From positions 62,001 to 126,000 of the forward strand of contig CANLVG010000014.1 of assembly GCA_947494565.1 (NCBI GenBank): a DNA stretch of 64,000 nucleotides, given 5' to 3'. Below, one piece after another: positions 1 through 8,045 of the stretch. The DNA is from an uncultured Flavobacteriaceae bacterium (GTDB lineage: Bacteria; Bacteroidota; Bacteroidia; Flavobacteriales; Flavobacteriaceae). The notes below the pieces were generated by a model. The model saw nothing but the letters and a program-made list of their open reading frames with translations. It made no database searches and was not told the DNA's origin. The position numbers and the translations under genes are program-made. Numbering within the stretch: position 1 is the first letter of the stretch; every line of letters begins with the position of its first letter.

Positions 1-506
1 ACAAAGATGATGTTGTTGGTAATGTTTTCTACCGATATAACGCCTTGAACGAGGAAGTTGAAATCATGAAAACCCAGGTAGAGGGCGAAACAATTAGAGG
101 ACTGGCAAAAGACAAAGAGCTCAATATTCGCCCTAACGGCAAAAAAATGAGTTTCAAAACCTTTATCACTGCTTCCGATAGAACTGTCAACGGTTACCTG
201 ACTGAACTTGTCAATGGTAATACTTATGATCTCTACAAAAGAATACACGTTAAATTCTCTGAGGCGAAAGCACCTAAGAATACCTTTGAAAAAGCCGTTC
301 CTGCAAGGTTTACCAAGTACGTCGAATTTTACGTTCAAAAGGAAGGCGCGAATCGAATCGACCAGATTCTTCCCAAAAAGAGCAAGTTTTTAAATCTGCT
401 TGATGCGGATAACAAAGAGGCAGCAAAGCAATTCATCAAAGAGAATGATCTCAACCTCAAAACTGAGGCGGATATGACTAAGTTATTCACATTTTTGAAC
501 AAGTAG
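1..506 (+). CDS. Secreted protein of unknown family, C-terminal part (copy 1 of 3)
   Basis: The reading frame is already open at base 3, so the 5' end and any signal peptide lie outside the window. About 167 residues are visible. They match the C-terminal two thirds of the gene at 862 closely: a G-N-x-F-x-R-Y-N-A block at the left edge, an NGKKMSFKTF block, then IPARFTK followed by an aromatic/acidic stretch, and an end in FLNK. An internal ATG at base 45 is not the true start because homology continues upstream of it. I do not recognise the family and assign no function. By analogy with the intact neighbour it is probably exported. A hairpin terminator follows at 533-569. Confidence 0.8.
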   Translation, partial: KDDVVGNVFYRYNALNEEVEIMKTQVEGETIRGLAKDKELNIRPNGKKMSFKTFITASDRTVNGYLTELVNGNTYDLYKRIHVKFSEAKAPKNTFEKAVPARFTKYVEFYVQKEGANRIDQILPKKSKFLNLLDADNKEAAKQFIKENDLNLKTEADMTKLFTFLNK

Positions 507-532
507 TCCAGTATAATTTCCCTTAAAGTATA

Positions 533-569
533 AAAACTGTTTCCTAGCACGCTGGGAAACAGTTTTTTT
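533..569 (+). terminator. Rho-independent terminator of copy 1
   Basis: AAAACTGTTTCC pairs with GGAAACAGTTTT across a short loop, and a run of seven T follows. The hairpin is closely related in sequence to the one after the neighbouring paralogue (1631-1669), which suggests the gene was duplicated together with its terminator. Confidence 0.8.
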
Positions 570-849
570 GGTTAGGCAAAGCCTACTTGTCAAAAAAACG
601 CTGGCTTCATTTCCCCTGTTCTTAGGTTCCGTGAGTTTTCCTCTATTTATAATAGATTGATTTCGGTCTTGTGGCGATTTGAGTTATAAGACGCCTTCCC
701 TGTAATTATCCACGATTGAATTTTAGGGTATCAAAAATTATCGAATTGAGGTATTGAGACCTTTTTTTCAACGTTTTGTCTAAAAATGCGGTTAAAATGG
801 CCAATATTTGGTAGGGCTCCTATAAATTAATTATCTTGCTGCAACAAAA

Positions 850-858
850 TATTTTTAC
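850..858 (+). promoter_or_regulatory. Putative -7 element TATTTTTAC before copy 2
   Basis: TATTTTTAC resembles the Bacteroidota -7 consensus TAnnTTTG with the final G changed. It lies three bases upstream of the ATG at 862, so transcription would begin at or near the start codon. No clear TTTG -33 element was identified. Confidence 0.35.
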
Positions 859-861
859 GAC

Positions 862-1608
862 ATGAAAAAGTCCTTTTTACTTGCATTTACTTTCTTTTCC
901 GCCCTTGCTATGAGTGGGCAAACTACTGGTCAACTGGCCACGTACAATAGCACACGAGGTGACGGTGGTGTTACCGATGCCATGTATAACTACACTGCTG
1001 GATCCATTGGGGAAAAGTATTCTGAAAAAGACATTTTGGACGATGACAATATTCAAGGGTCGCCCTATACTTCGAATACCTTCTCTCCTACGCCTCTTTA
1101 CTATAAAGATGAGAAGGTTGGAAACATCTTTTTCAGATACAATGCCTTGAATGAAGAGATTGAAATCATGAAAGCCAATGTTGAAGGAGAAACTATTCGA
1201 AGTTTAGCTAGGGATAAGGAACTTAATATTCGTCCAAATGGCAAAAAAATGAGCTTTAAGACCTTTGTTACTTCCAAGAACAGAACCACCAATGGTTACT
1301 TGACTGAATTGGTGAACGGCGATAAATATGACCTTTTCAAAAGAATACATGTAAAGTACACGGCAGCGACCGCATCGCAAAACTCTTTTGTAAAAGCTAT
1401 ACCGGCACGATTCACAAAGTTCACCGAATTTTATATGCAGAAAAAAGGAGTGTCTCGAATGGATGAAGTATTGTCCAAAAAAGGAAAACTCTTAAAACTG
1501 GTGGATGCATCCGAAAAAGAGTCCGCAAAACAATTTCTTAAGGATAACGACCTTAACCTTAAGGAAGAATCGGACATGATCAAATTTTTTGAATTTCTGA
1601 ATCAATAA
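862..1608 (+). CDS. Secreted protein of unknown family (copy 2 of 3, intact)
   Basis: The product has 248 residues and starts with a typical signal peptide (MKKSFLLAFTFFSALAMSGQ) with cleavage expected near residue 19-20. A Tyr/Thr/Asp-rich segment follows to about residue 85, then the conserved core shared with the genes on both sides: GNIFFRYNA near residue 90, NGKKMSFKTF, NGYLTEL, IPARFTKF and a Lys-rich C-terminus ending in FEFLNQ. No catalytic motif, lipobox or membrane anchor is visible, so a soluble periplasmic or secreted protein is most likely. Copy 1 is very close to it and the broken copy at 3283 is more distant. I do not recognise the family. Confidence 0.85.
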   Translation: MKKSFLLAFTFFSALAMSGQTTGQLATYNSTRGDGGVTDAMYNYTAGSIGEKYSEKDILDDDNIQGSPYTSNTFSPTPLYYKDEKVGNIFFRYNALNEEIEIMKANVEGETIRSLARDKELNIRPNGKKMSFKTFVTSKNRTTNGYLTELVNGDKYDLFKRIHVKYTAATASQNSFVKAIPARFTKFTEFYMQKKGVSRMDEVLSKKGKLLKLVDASEKESAKQFLKDNDLNLKEESDMIKFFEFLNQ

Positions 1609-1630
1609 TCACTAATTCAATGTCCTTTTC

Positions 1631-1669
1631 AAAAAACTGTTTACCTAATCATGGGTAAACAGTTTTTTT
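1631..1669 (+). terminator. Rho-independent terminator of copy 2
   Basis: A 15-base stem (AAAAAACTGTTTACC against GGTAAACAGTTTTTT) with an 8-base loop runs directly into a T tract. It is a near copy of the hairpin at 533-569. Confidence 0.85.
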
Positions 1670-1771
1670 GGTTTTTAATAAATTTGCTGTATTGAAATGC
1701 ATCTTTTTACGACATAGTTAATATACTTTAGCCTGTTGTAGGACCCATACAGCCACACAAATTTTGATCGA

Positions 1772-3130
1772 ATGCTACAACCTATAAAATATTCCCTTAT
1801 TGTTATTGGCCTAGTCTTATTCACATGTCTGTCTTGTGCTGACGATGACCCTGTGACAGAGCCAGAACCTTCAATGAAAGATGAAGAGGTTGTTGAGGAG
1901 GAGGAGGAAGAGGTTGTGAACACGAATGACTTGGAAAATCCGAATACTGTAATAGAAACCGATTTAGGAATATCGGAGTTCTTCGACGAAGCCAAGGTCG
2001 ATGACAATTACGTGCTTGTAAACGACGCGGCAAATAATAGTGTCTATATCATGGACAAAAGGTCTAAAAAACTATTTGACCTCGAACTCAACGCCAAACG
2101 CCTAGGTAATGATGTGCAATTGCTGCCTGACGGAAGAATCTTGGCCATGTTGGAGGCTGAAGAACCTACTATCAAAATTGGAGGTTTTGGGGGACTCATT
2201 CAACTACTGCAAAGTGATGGCACCGTAGAATGGAGTTATGATTATTCCTCAGAGGATTATATTGCCCATCACGACGCCGAACTCTTACCGAATGGAAATA
2301 TCATCTTCCAAATATGGGAGCGGAAAACTGCTGATGAGGCAATAGCCAATGGATACACCTTGGAAGTGGATGTTTTTCCTGATGGAATATTGGAGGTGGA
2401 CCCCAAGTCGAATGAAATTGTTTGGGAATGGCACGCCTGGGATCACCTCGTTCAAGCCCATGATGAAACCAAAGCCAATTTTGGGACCATAGGAGAAAAT
2501 CCCCAACGAATCAATGTGAACTATATTACAGATGAGAAAGGCGATATTATGCACGCAAATGGTATCTCATATGATGCTAATCGTGACATTATTTATCTTA
2601 GTGCGAACTTTTTTAGTGAAGTATGGGTGATAGACCACAGCACCACAAAAGAAGAGGCTGCCTCTAACGAGGGAGGAAACTATGGTAAAGGAGGGAATCT
2701 CATTTATCGTTTTGGCAATCCTAGGGCATATAATAACCAAACAGGACCTGTTCGTTTTGACCACAATCACTACCCTAACTTGCTGACCGGGGAAGACGAG
2801 GGGAAAATGTTGATTTTCTCCAATGGTTTCGAAGCGGGTAAGTCTACGGTCTATGAACTACAACTCCCTACCTCCTTTGATCTTCGACCGAATTCGGATA
2901 ATGAACCCTCAGTTCTATGGAGTTTCACGAATGATACTCTATTCTCACCCAAAGTTTCTGGCGCGATTAAACTACCAAATGGAAATCGGCTGATTACAGA
3001 GGGAGATCGTGGTTACTGGGAGGTAACCGAAGAAGGTAAAGTGGTATGGCGCTTCAAAGGAAAAGGGTTTTTTTGGCGGGGGTACCATGTCGAAAAAAAT
3101 GCTGAGATTATAAATAATCTGGGCATTTAA
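1772..3130 (+). CDS. Arylsulfotransferase-like beta-propeller lipoprotein
   Basis: The product has 452 residues. It begins with a lipoprotein signal (lipobox LSC, Cys near residue 23) and a very acidic linker with runs of Glu at about 35-50, then a WD-like repetitive domain. Features matching the arylsulfotransferase (ASST) families include HHDAELLPNGNII, a WEWHAWDH segment, DIMHANGISYD and FDHNHYPN, with several His in positions typical of these proteins. Family members transfer sulfate between phenolic compounds, but many Bacteroidota homologues are only inferred to do so. The acidic linker probably spaces the domain from the membrane. The gene sits between two members of the secreted family, and a shared role is only a guess. 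Confidence 0.75.
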   Translation: MLQPIKYSLIVIGLVLFTCLSCADDDPVTEPEPSMKDEEVVEEEEEEVVNTNDLENPNTVIETDLGISEFFDEAKVDDNYVLVNDAANNSVYIMDKRSKKLFDLELNAKRLGNDVQLLPDGRILAMLEAEEPTIKIGGFGGLIQLLQSDGTVEWSYDYSSEDYIAHHDAELLPNGNIIFQIWERKTADEAIANGYTLEVDVFPDGILEVDPKSNEIVWEWHAWDHLVQAHDETKANFGTIGENPQRINVNYITDEKGDIMHANGISYDANRDIIYLSANFFSEVWVIDHSTTKEEAASNEGGNYGKGGNLIYRFGNPRAYNNQTGPVRFDHNHYPNLLTGEDEGKMLIFSNGFEAGKSTVYELQLPTSFDLRPNSDNEPSVLWSFTNDTLFSPKVSGAIKLPNGNRLITEGDRGYWEVTEEGKVVWRFKGKGFFWRGYHVEKNAEIINNLGI

Positions 3131-3282
3131 AAACTGTAAGACTTTACTGTGCTAATTTTTAATTTCCTATGTTCTATATTCCCATACGAACCAAAACTAT
3201 CTGAATTATAGCTTTTTATGACAAGGTGGATTGTTGTTCCATAAGCATAGAAGTCTTACGGTCTAAACACAAATATTCCCCC

Positions 3283-4025
3283 ATGAAACAAATCAATAAA
3301 ACTATTATTTCGTCTGTAGTATCAATTTCTCTCCGGCACAGACAAGTAATCAAATAAGAATGATCCAATACGCGTCGAATTCGGGCGTAGATGGGCAAGT
3401 CGGATACTTGTTGGAACCTATCGCCGATAGAGATGAAAAAATTCCAAAAAAAAGGGGCTATGGTCTATAAGGTTACGCCTTTACTTCAGACAAGCTTTCA
3501 CCTGGTAAAGTATTCTATGGTATCGATTTTGAAGGTAACGTTTTTTATCGCTACAACGCGTACCACGAAGAAATTGAAATTTCCAAGATAAACCTTCCCG
3601 GAGCACCTATGCGACCATTACTTCGTGATAAGAAAATCCGTCTGATATCTTCTAATGGGAATGAAATGACATTCAAAACTTTTATCGACAAAAAGAATCT
3701 CACTCAAAATGGGTATTTGACCAAACTCCGAAACGGAAAGTATTCTCTTGATAAAAGAACAACCATCAAATACACTACCGGCCAAAAACCACCAAATTCG
3801 CTTTCAAAACCGATTCCTGCACGTTTCAGTAAATTTTATGAGTACTATCTTGAAATCAAAGGCGTCAATAGAATTATTGAACTTGAATTAAGCAAAAGAA
3901 AACTGCTCAAATCTTTACCCTATGATAAAAAAGAACGTACTGCCGAATCCATAAAAGAGAACAAGGTCAAAATCAGTAATGAATATGGCCTTTTCAAGGT
4001 TGTGGAATTTTTAAACGAAAAGTAA
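3283..4025 (+). pseudogene. Broken third copy of the secreted family
   Basis: An ATG at 3283 opens a signal-peptide-like start (MKQINKTIISSVVSIS) that then leaves the family frame. The family continues in another frame from about 3327 (SPAQTSNQ, an expected signal-cleavage region), is interrupted by an in-frame TAA at 3468-3470, and resumes without further stops to 4025. The downstream part is clearly homologous to copies 1 and 2: GNVFYRYNA, MTFKTF, NGYLTKL, IPARFSKF and VVEFLNEK. One missing base and one nonsense change would account for the damage. Translation from the internal ATG at 3609 (138 residues) would give a leaderless fragment. A sequencing error could explain one lesion, but two independent ones make true decay more likely. 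Confidence 0.75.
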
Positions 4026-4145
4026 GGGCACCAGGTTGCCAAACCGACTGGTAAGCACTTGTTAAAATTAGGCGAGTAAATTTCCAATTTTAAATCATCG
4101 GTATTAGATTCTATTTTCCCTCACCACCCCTTCGATCGATTTGGT

Positions 4146-4153
4146 TACCTTTG
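4146..4153 (+). promoter_or_regulatory. -7 element TACCTTTG of rlmB
   Basis: This is an exact match to TAnnTTTG. The ATG of rlmB begins four bases after it, so the transcript should start at or within a few bases of the start codon (leaderless or nearly so). A good -33 TTTG was not found at the normal spacing. Confidence 0.55.
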
Positions 4154-4157
4154 CCCT

Positions 4158-4898
4158 ATGCAAAAAACCACTCAAATTTACGGTATACGTGCCGTAATAG
4201 AAGCGATCAATGAGAAAGAACACATCGATAAGGTTTTTGTTCAAAGGGGCTTAAAAGGAGAGCTGATCAAAGAGTTGGAAAGTACGCTTAGAAGAAATCA
4301 AATCAGTACTTCTTATGTACCAGCTGAAAAGCTCAATCGCCTGACCAAAAATAACCATCAAGGTGTTGTCGCCAATATCTCACCTATCTCTTTCCATTCT
4401 ATGGAAGACTTGGTCGAAAATGCATTGAAAAGCGAGAAAACACCTCTGTTCCTTTTATTAGATCAGTTATCGGATGTACGTAATTTCGGAGCTATAATTC
4501 GAACGGCGGAGTGCACCGGAGTCGATGGCATTATCATTCAGAAAAAGGGGGCCGCGCCAGTTACCGCGGATACCATTAAAACATCGGCCGGGGCCGCATT
4601 TAAAGTGCCGATTGCAAAGGTAGATCATATCAAAGATGCCGTTTTCTACCTACAGGCATCTGGTATTCAAGTGGTAGCGGCTACCGAAAAGACCCAAAAT
4701 ACCCTTTATGAGATTTCCTTTAAGGAACCTACAGCAATTGTTATGGGTTCGGAAGATCGCGGTATATCACCATCCATTTTGAAAGCGGCCGACGAAACGG
4801 CCAAACTGCCTTTGCTCGGAGAGATTGAATCGTTGAATGTCTCTGTCGCATGTGCGGTCTTCTTATATGAGACCGTACGTCAGCGCATTAAACCATAA
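4158..4898 (+). CDS. rlmB: 23S rRNA (guanosine-2'-O)-methyltransferase RlmB
   Basis: The product has 246 residues, the normal length for RlmB/TrmH-type SPOUT methyltransferases. An N-terminal L30-like substrate-binding domain (IYGIRAVIEA) is followed by the three SpoU motifs: motif 1 with N109 and R115 (RNFGAIIRTAE), motif 2 VMGSEDRGIS, and motif 3 LNVSVACAVFLYE with N227. The enzyme methylates the 2'-O of G2251 in 23S rRNA in E. coli, and the same target is inferred here. It converges with the rhomboid gene with only eight bases between the two stop codons. An exact -7 element just upstream fixes the start. Confidence 0.92.
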   Translation: MQKTTQIYGIRAVIEAINEKEHIDKVFVQRGLKGELIKELESTLRRNQISTSYVPAEKLNRLTKNNHQGVVANISPISFHSMEDLVENALKSEKTPLFLLLDQLSDVRNFGAIIRTAECTGVDGIIIQKKGAAPVTADTIKTSAGAAFKVPIAKVDHIKDAVFYLQASGIQVVAATEKTQNTLYEISFKEPTAIVMGSEDRGISPSILKAADETAKLPLLGEIESLNVSVACAVFLYETVRQRIKP

Positions 4899-4906
4899 AT
4901 CAAGCC

Positions 4907-5632
4907 TTACTCCTCAGTATCTTCCTTGTATTGATAGGTGTACCGAATAGGTTCTTCTTCAAGCTCTTTAGGGGTCTCAATGAAGTTTCCGTGCTCATCG
5001 AAATGTCTCAGAAATTCATCCTCTTCCTCATTATAGTCTTCATGCTCCCAAGCGAATTTCTTCGAAGACGGTACAGGTGCCTTCAGTATATAGGCCAGTG
5101 CCAGTCCCGTGAGAAAACCACCCAGATGCCCCTCCCAAGAGATACCTTCTTTTATGGGGAAAATGTACCACAACAAACTTCCGTAAATAAAAACGACCAT
5201 CAATGATAACGCCACAAGCCGATAATATCTGGTGATCATTCCTTTGAAGAAGATAAAACTTGCTAAAAAATAGATGACTCCGCTAGCCCCAATATGGTAA
5301 GAGGGTCTGCCGATAACCCATGTGAGAAGTCCTGAAAAAAAAATCCCTAATAGCAACGTACGTGCGGCTATATTTCTATAAAAATAAAAAAGAGAGGCCA
5401 TCAAAACGGCCAAAGGAATGGTATTATTATACAAGTGCTCAAGCGACGCATGTATAAAAGGACTGAAGAGAATTCCCCTGATTCCCTGAACAGTTCTGGG
5501 GTAAACGCCGTAATCGTTCCAATTCATTTGAAAACGAAGCTCTATCCAATAGACCGACCATATCGTTATAACTGCTAGCAAAGGGGCGACCACGACTGAA
5601 TTGGAAAATCTAAAATAATTCTGCTCAACCAT
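4907..5632 (-). CDS. Rhomboid-family intramembrane serine protease
   Basis: The product has 241 residues with about six membrane segments. Catalytic residues are visible: the nucleophile S117 in GASG (transmembrane helix 4), H169 in EGHLGG (helix 6), and the Asn/His-rich LEHLYNN (residues 64-70) of helix 2. A cytoplasmic acidic tail rich in Glu/Asp and Tyr follows residue 190. Rhomboids cleave membrane proteins within the bilayer, but the substrate here is unknown. It is a single gene between the convergent rlmB and the divergent rarA. Confidence 0.9.
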   Translation of the reverse strand: MVEQNYFRFSNSVVVAPLLAVITIWSVYWIELRFQMNWNDYGVYPRTVQGIRGILFSPFIHASLEHLYNNTIPLAVLMASLFYFYRNIAARTLLLGIFFSGLLTWVIGRPSYHIGASGVIYFLASFIFFKGMITRYYRLVALSLMVVFIYGSLLWYIFPIKEGISWEGHLGGFLTGLALAYILKAPVPSSKKFAWEHEDYNEEEDEFLRHFDEHGNFIETPKELEEEPIRYTYQYKEDTEE

Positions 5633-5769
5633 TGTTCAAAGTAAGCAATAAGTCGGCCGCTTGGCGTTTTCCTGAAAAAATGTCATTAAATAATCGGCGA
5701 AAGTTCTTAAAAAGAAGGCTAAAGTTAGTTTAAAAGTGATGTAATGAGAACTTTATTTACATTTATACT

Positions 5770-7047
5770 ATGAACGAACCACTGGCAGAACGAGTACGCC
5801 CAAAAAATTTGGAGGAATATATAAGTCAAAACCATTTAGTGGGCGAAAAGGGTTCTTTGACCCATCAAATAAGGAGGGGAACGATACCCTCATTGATTCT
5901 TTGGGGGCCACCAGGAACGGGAAAAACGACGTTGGCCAATATTATAGCCTCGGAAAGCGGTCGCCCCTTTTATACCTTGAGTGCCATCAATAGTGGGGTC
6001 AAGGATATTAGGGAAGTTATTGATAAAGCAAAACAGAGCGGTGGACTTTTTACGGCCAAAAACCCTATTCTGTTCATTGATGAAATTCATCGCTTTAGCA
6101 AATCACAGCAAGACTCACTTTTAGGAGCGGTTGAAAAAGGTTGGGTCACCCTGATAGGGGCTACCACGGAAAACCCAAGTTTTGAGGTCATACCGGCCTT
6201 GCTATCAAGATGTCAAGTTTACATTTTGAATGCTTTCGGGAAGGAAGATTTGGAGACCTTGCTTGAGAACGCCATCAAAAAAGATGTGCAGTTACAAAAG
6301 AAAAAAATAAAGCTTAAAGAGACGGAAGCACTTCTGCGCCTCTCCGGGGGCGATGGTCGTAAACTGCTCAATATCTTTGAACTAGTGGTGAACTCGGAAG
6401 AGACAGATGCTATTGTCATCACAGATGCACTGGTTATGGGCAAAGTGCAAAAAAATACCGTGCTCTACGATAAAACAGGAGAGCAGCATTATGATATTAT
6501 TTCAGCCTTCATAAAATCTATACGAGGCAGCGACCCTAATGGCGCCGTGTATTGGTTAGCCCGTATGATCGAAGGTGGAGAGGATGTCAAGTTCATCGCA
6601 CGAAGAATGCTAATTTCCGCATCCGAAGATATTGGGCTGGCGAATCCGACAGCTTTGGTATTAGCCAATGCGGCTTTTCAAAGTGTTACGACCATAGGCT
6701 ATCCTGAAGCGAGAATCATTTTGAGCCAGTGTGCCATTTATTTAGCGACATCACCAAAAAGCAATGCGAGTTACATGGCCATAGGAAAGGCACAGCAAAG
6801 CGTTAGACAAACGGGTGACCTATCGGTACCGCTACCTTTGCGAAATGCGCCTACCAAATTGATGAAAGACTTAGGGTATGGTCAGGAATATAAATACGCC
6901 CATAACTATCAAAATAACTTCGTGGAGGAGGAGTTTTTACCTGAAGCATTAACCGGCACCTCTTTTTATCTACCTGGTGGCAACCAACGGGAAAAAGCCA
7001 TCAAAGAGTTCTTGAAAAATCGATGGAAAGACAAATATGAACTTTAA
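5770..7047 (+). CDS. rarA: Replication-associated recombination protein A (AAA+ ATPase)
   Basis: The product has 425 residues, typical of RarA/MgsA/WRNIP1. Walker A GPPGTGKT is at residues 46-53 and Walker [13 protein letters not shown] with sensor regions follows ([10 protein letters not shown]). The C-terminal tetramerisation region carries [17 protein letters not shown], a hallmark of the family. The protein acts at stalled replication forks and interacts with clamp and SSB in other bacteria. Its stop codon overlaps the stop of the convergent downstream gene by four bases. Confidence 0.93.
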   Translation: MNEPLAERVRPKNLEEYISQNHLVGEKGSLTHQIRRGTIPSLILWGPPGTGKTTLANIIASESGRPFYTLSAINSGVKDIREVIDKAKQSGGLFTAKNPILFIDEIHRFSKSQQDSLLGAVEKGWVTLIGATTENPSFEVIPALLSRCQVYILNAFGKEDLETLLENAIKKDVQLQKKKIKLKETEALLRLSGGDGRKLLNIFELVVNSEETDAIVITDALVMGKVQKNTVLYDKTGEQHYDIISAFIKSIRGSDPNGAVYWLARMIEGGEDVKFIARRMLISASEDIGLANPTALVLANAAFQSVTTIGYPEARIILSQCAIYLATSPKSNASYMAIGKAQQSVRQTGDLSVPLPLRNAPTKLMKDLGYGQEYKYAHNYQNNFVEEEFLPEALTGTSFYLPGGNQREKAIKEFLKNRWKDKYEL

Positions 7048-7955
7048 AACTTGATGTTCAGTTCCTCGGTCACCAGTTCGTTGGCATTATAGTACTCAAA
7101 AAACCACCTGCCATTTTCAGTGTAGACCACTCCATTGATGGTTCCGGATTCTGCTATATATACATTGGGAGATGAGCTTTTCAAGAGTTTCATTCGAATC
7201 TTGGGAGTGCTATCCACTAATTGATACCCATTTGCCAGTTCTTGAGCATAGAGTACGGCGACATCATTTTTCATTACCGGTGAAGACGTGACCTCGGAAG
7301 TATTCTTTACGCGATAGTCGGAAGAAGTTTCTGGTGCAGTCTGTTCAAAAACCTGCTCCTCTGCAGTAGCTACTTGTCTAGCCGTTTCCTGAACAGTTGT
7401 TTCCGCTACTTTTGACTTTTCTTCAACAACAGACTCAGTACCATTAGTCGCATTCGTATCCTCTTCCAGCTTTTTCACATCGTTCTTAAAACTGACCGTA
7501 ATGGGTTCGGCAGTCTGCTCTTTTGGCTTTGGAGTGTAGTTATAACCTATACCGTCAAAGGAGCGAAAAGCATTCGTTATTGCCTCCTTAAATGACGCCT
7601 CGTATTCCTTTTTTTTACTTTTTCCTTGAGCTGTTGAAAAAATATCCACATTTGAACAGTCCTTTAAAATCAAGGTCGCCTTTGTTGTGAACATCGATGA
7701 TTCATTGTCGAGACCTACCAGTAACCCTAGACACCTATTGGCTTGAAGATCATCGGGAAGTTTATCTTCGTAAACGGTATTGAATCCTTTCTGGGTAAAA
7801 AGATGTTTGACAATGGTGCTGGTCTTATATTGATTTTCATTTTTAAACCCTTCGAACTTTTTCGGTACGATTATATACTTATAATCATTTAGTTGTGCTT
7901 GAAGTTCATTTGCAAAACTTACTACAAGAAATATGGAGAGCACTATATTTTTCAT
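7044..7955 (-). CDS. Exported protein of unknown function, conserved in Flavobacteriaceae
   Basis: The product has 303 residues from the ATG at 7955, which starts a clear signal peptide (MKNIVLSIFLVVSFANELQAQ). An ATG at 7967 is an alternative, and more upstream starts would bury the signal. The N-terminal domain to about residue 130 (LNDYKYIIVPKKFEGF, then a pair of Cys) resembles a hypothetical family common in flavobacteria. A low-complexity Glu/Thr/Val segment (about 150-225) links it to a small C-terminal domain ending in NIKF. No enzymatic motif was seen. It probably lies downstream of the barrel gene in one transcript with the pair at 8046-10015. Confidence 0.8.
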   Translation of the reverse strand: MKNIVLSIFLVVSFANELQAQLNDYKYIIVPKKFEGFKNENQYKTSTIVKHLFTQKGFNTVYEDKLPDDLQANRCLGLLVGLDNESSMFTTKATLILKDCSNVDIFSTAQGKSKKKEYEASFKEAITNAFRSFDGIGYNYTPKPKEQTAEPITVSFKNDVKKLEEDTNATNGTESVVEEKSKVAETTVQETARQVATAEEQVFEQTAPETSSDYRVKNTSEVTSSPVMKNDVAVLYAQELANGYQLVDSTPKIRMKLLKSSSPNVYIAESGTINGVVYTENGRWFFEYYNANELVTEELNIKF

Positions 7956-8045
7956 CAAGGAATTCATTTTTGGTTTACAGGAAAGGATATGAAAAAAACG
8001 TGCCAAAAGTGGTTTATCAGTGTCATACGTTCTTTAATACCTACC

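Larger units (their letters stand above)
507..861. other. Intergenic stretch without a gene
   Basis: This 355-base gap holds the terminator at 533-569 and, at its right end, a TATTTTTAC element (850-858) only three bases before the next start codon. I found no open frame with coding character on either strand and no repeat other than the terminator hairpin. Confidence 0.6.

Noticed and set aside
3391-3591. 66-codon frame upstream of the broken copy
   Set aside because: It is an alternative frame of the pseudogene; the family sequence is in a different frame with the same coordinates.
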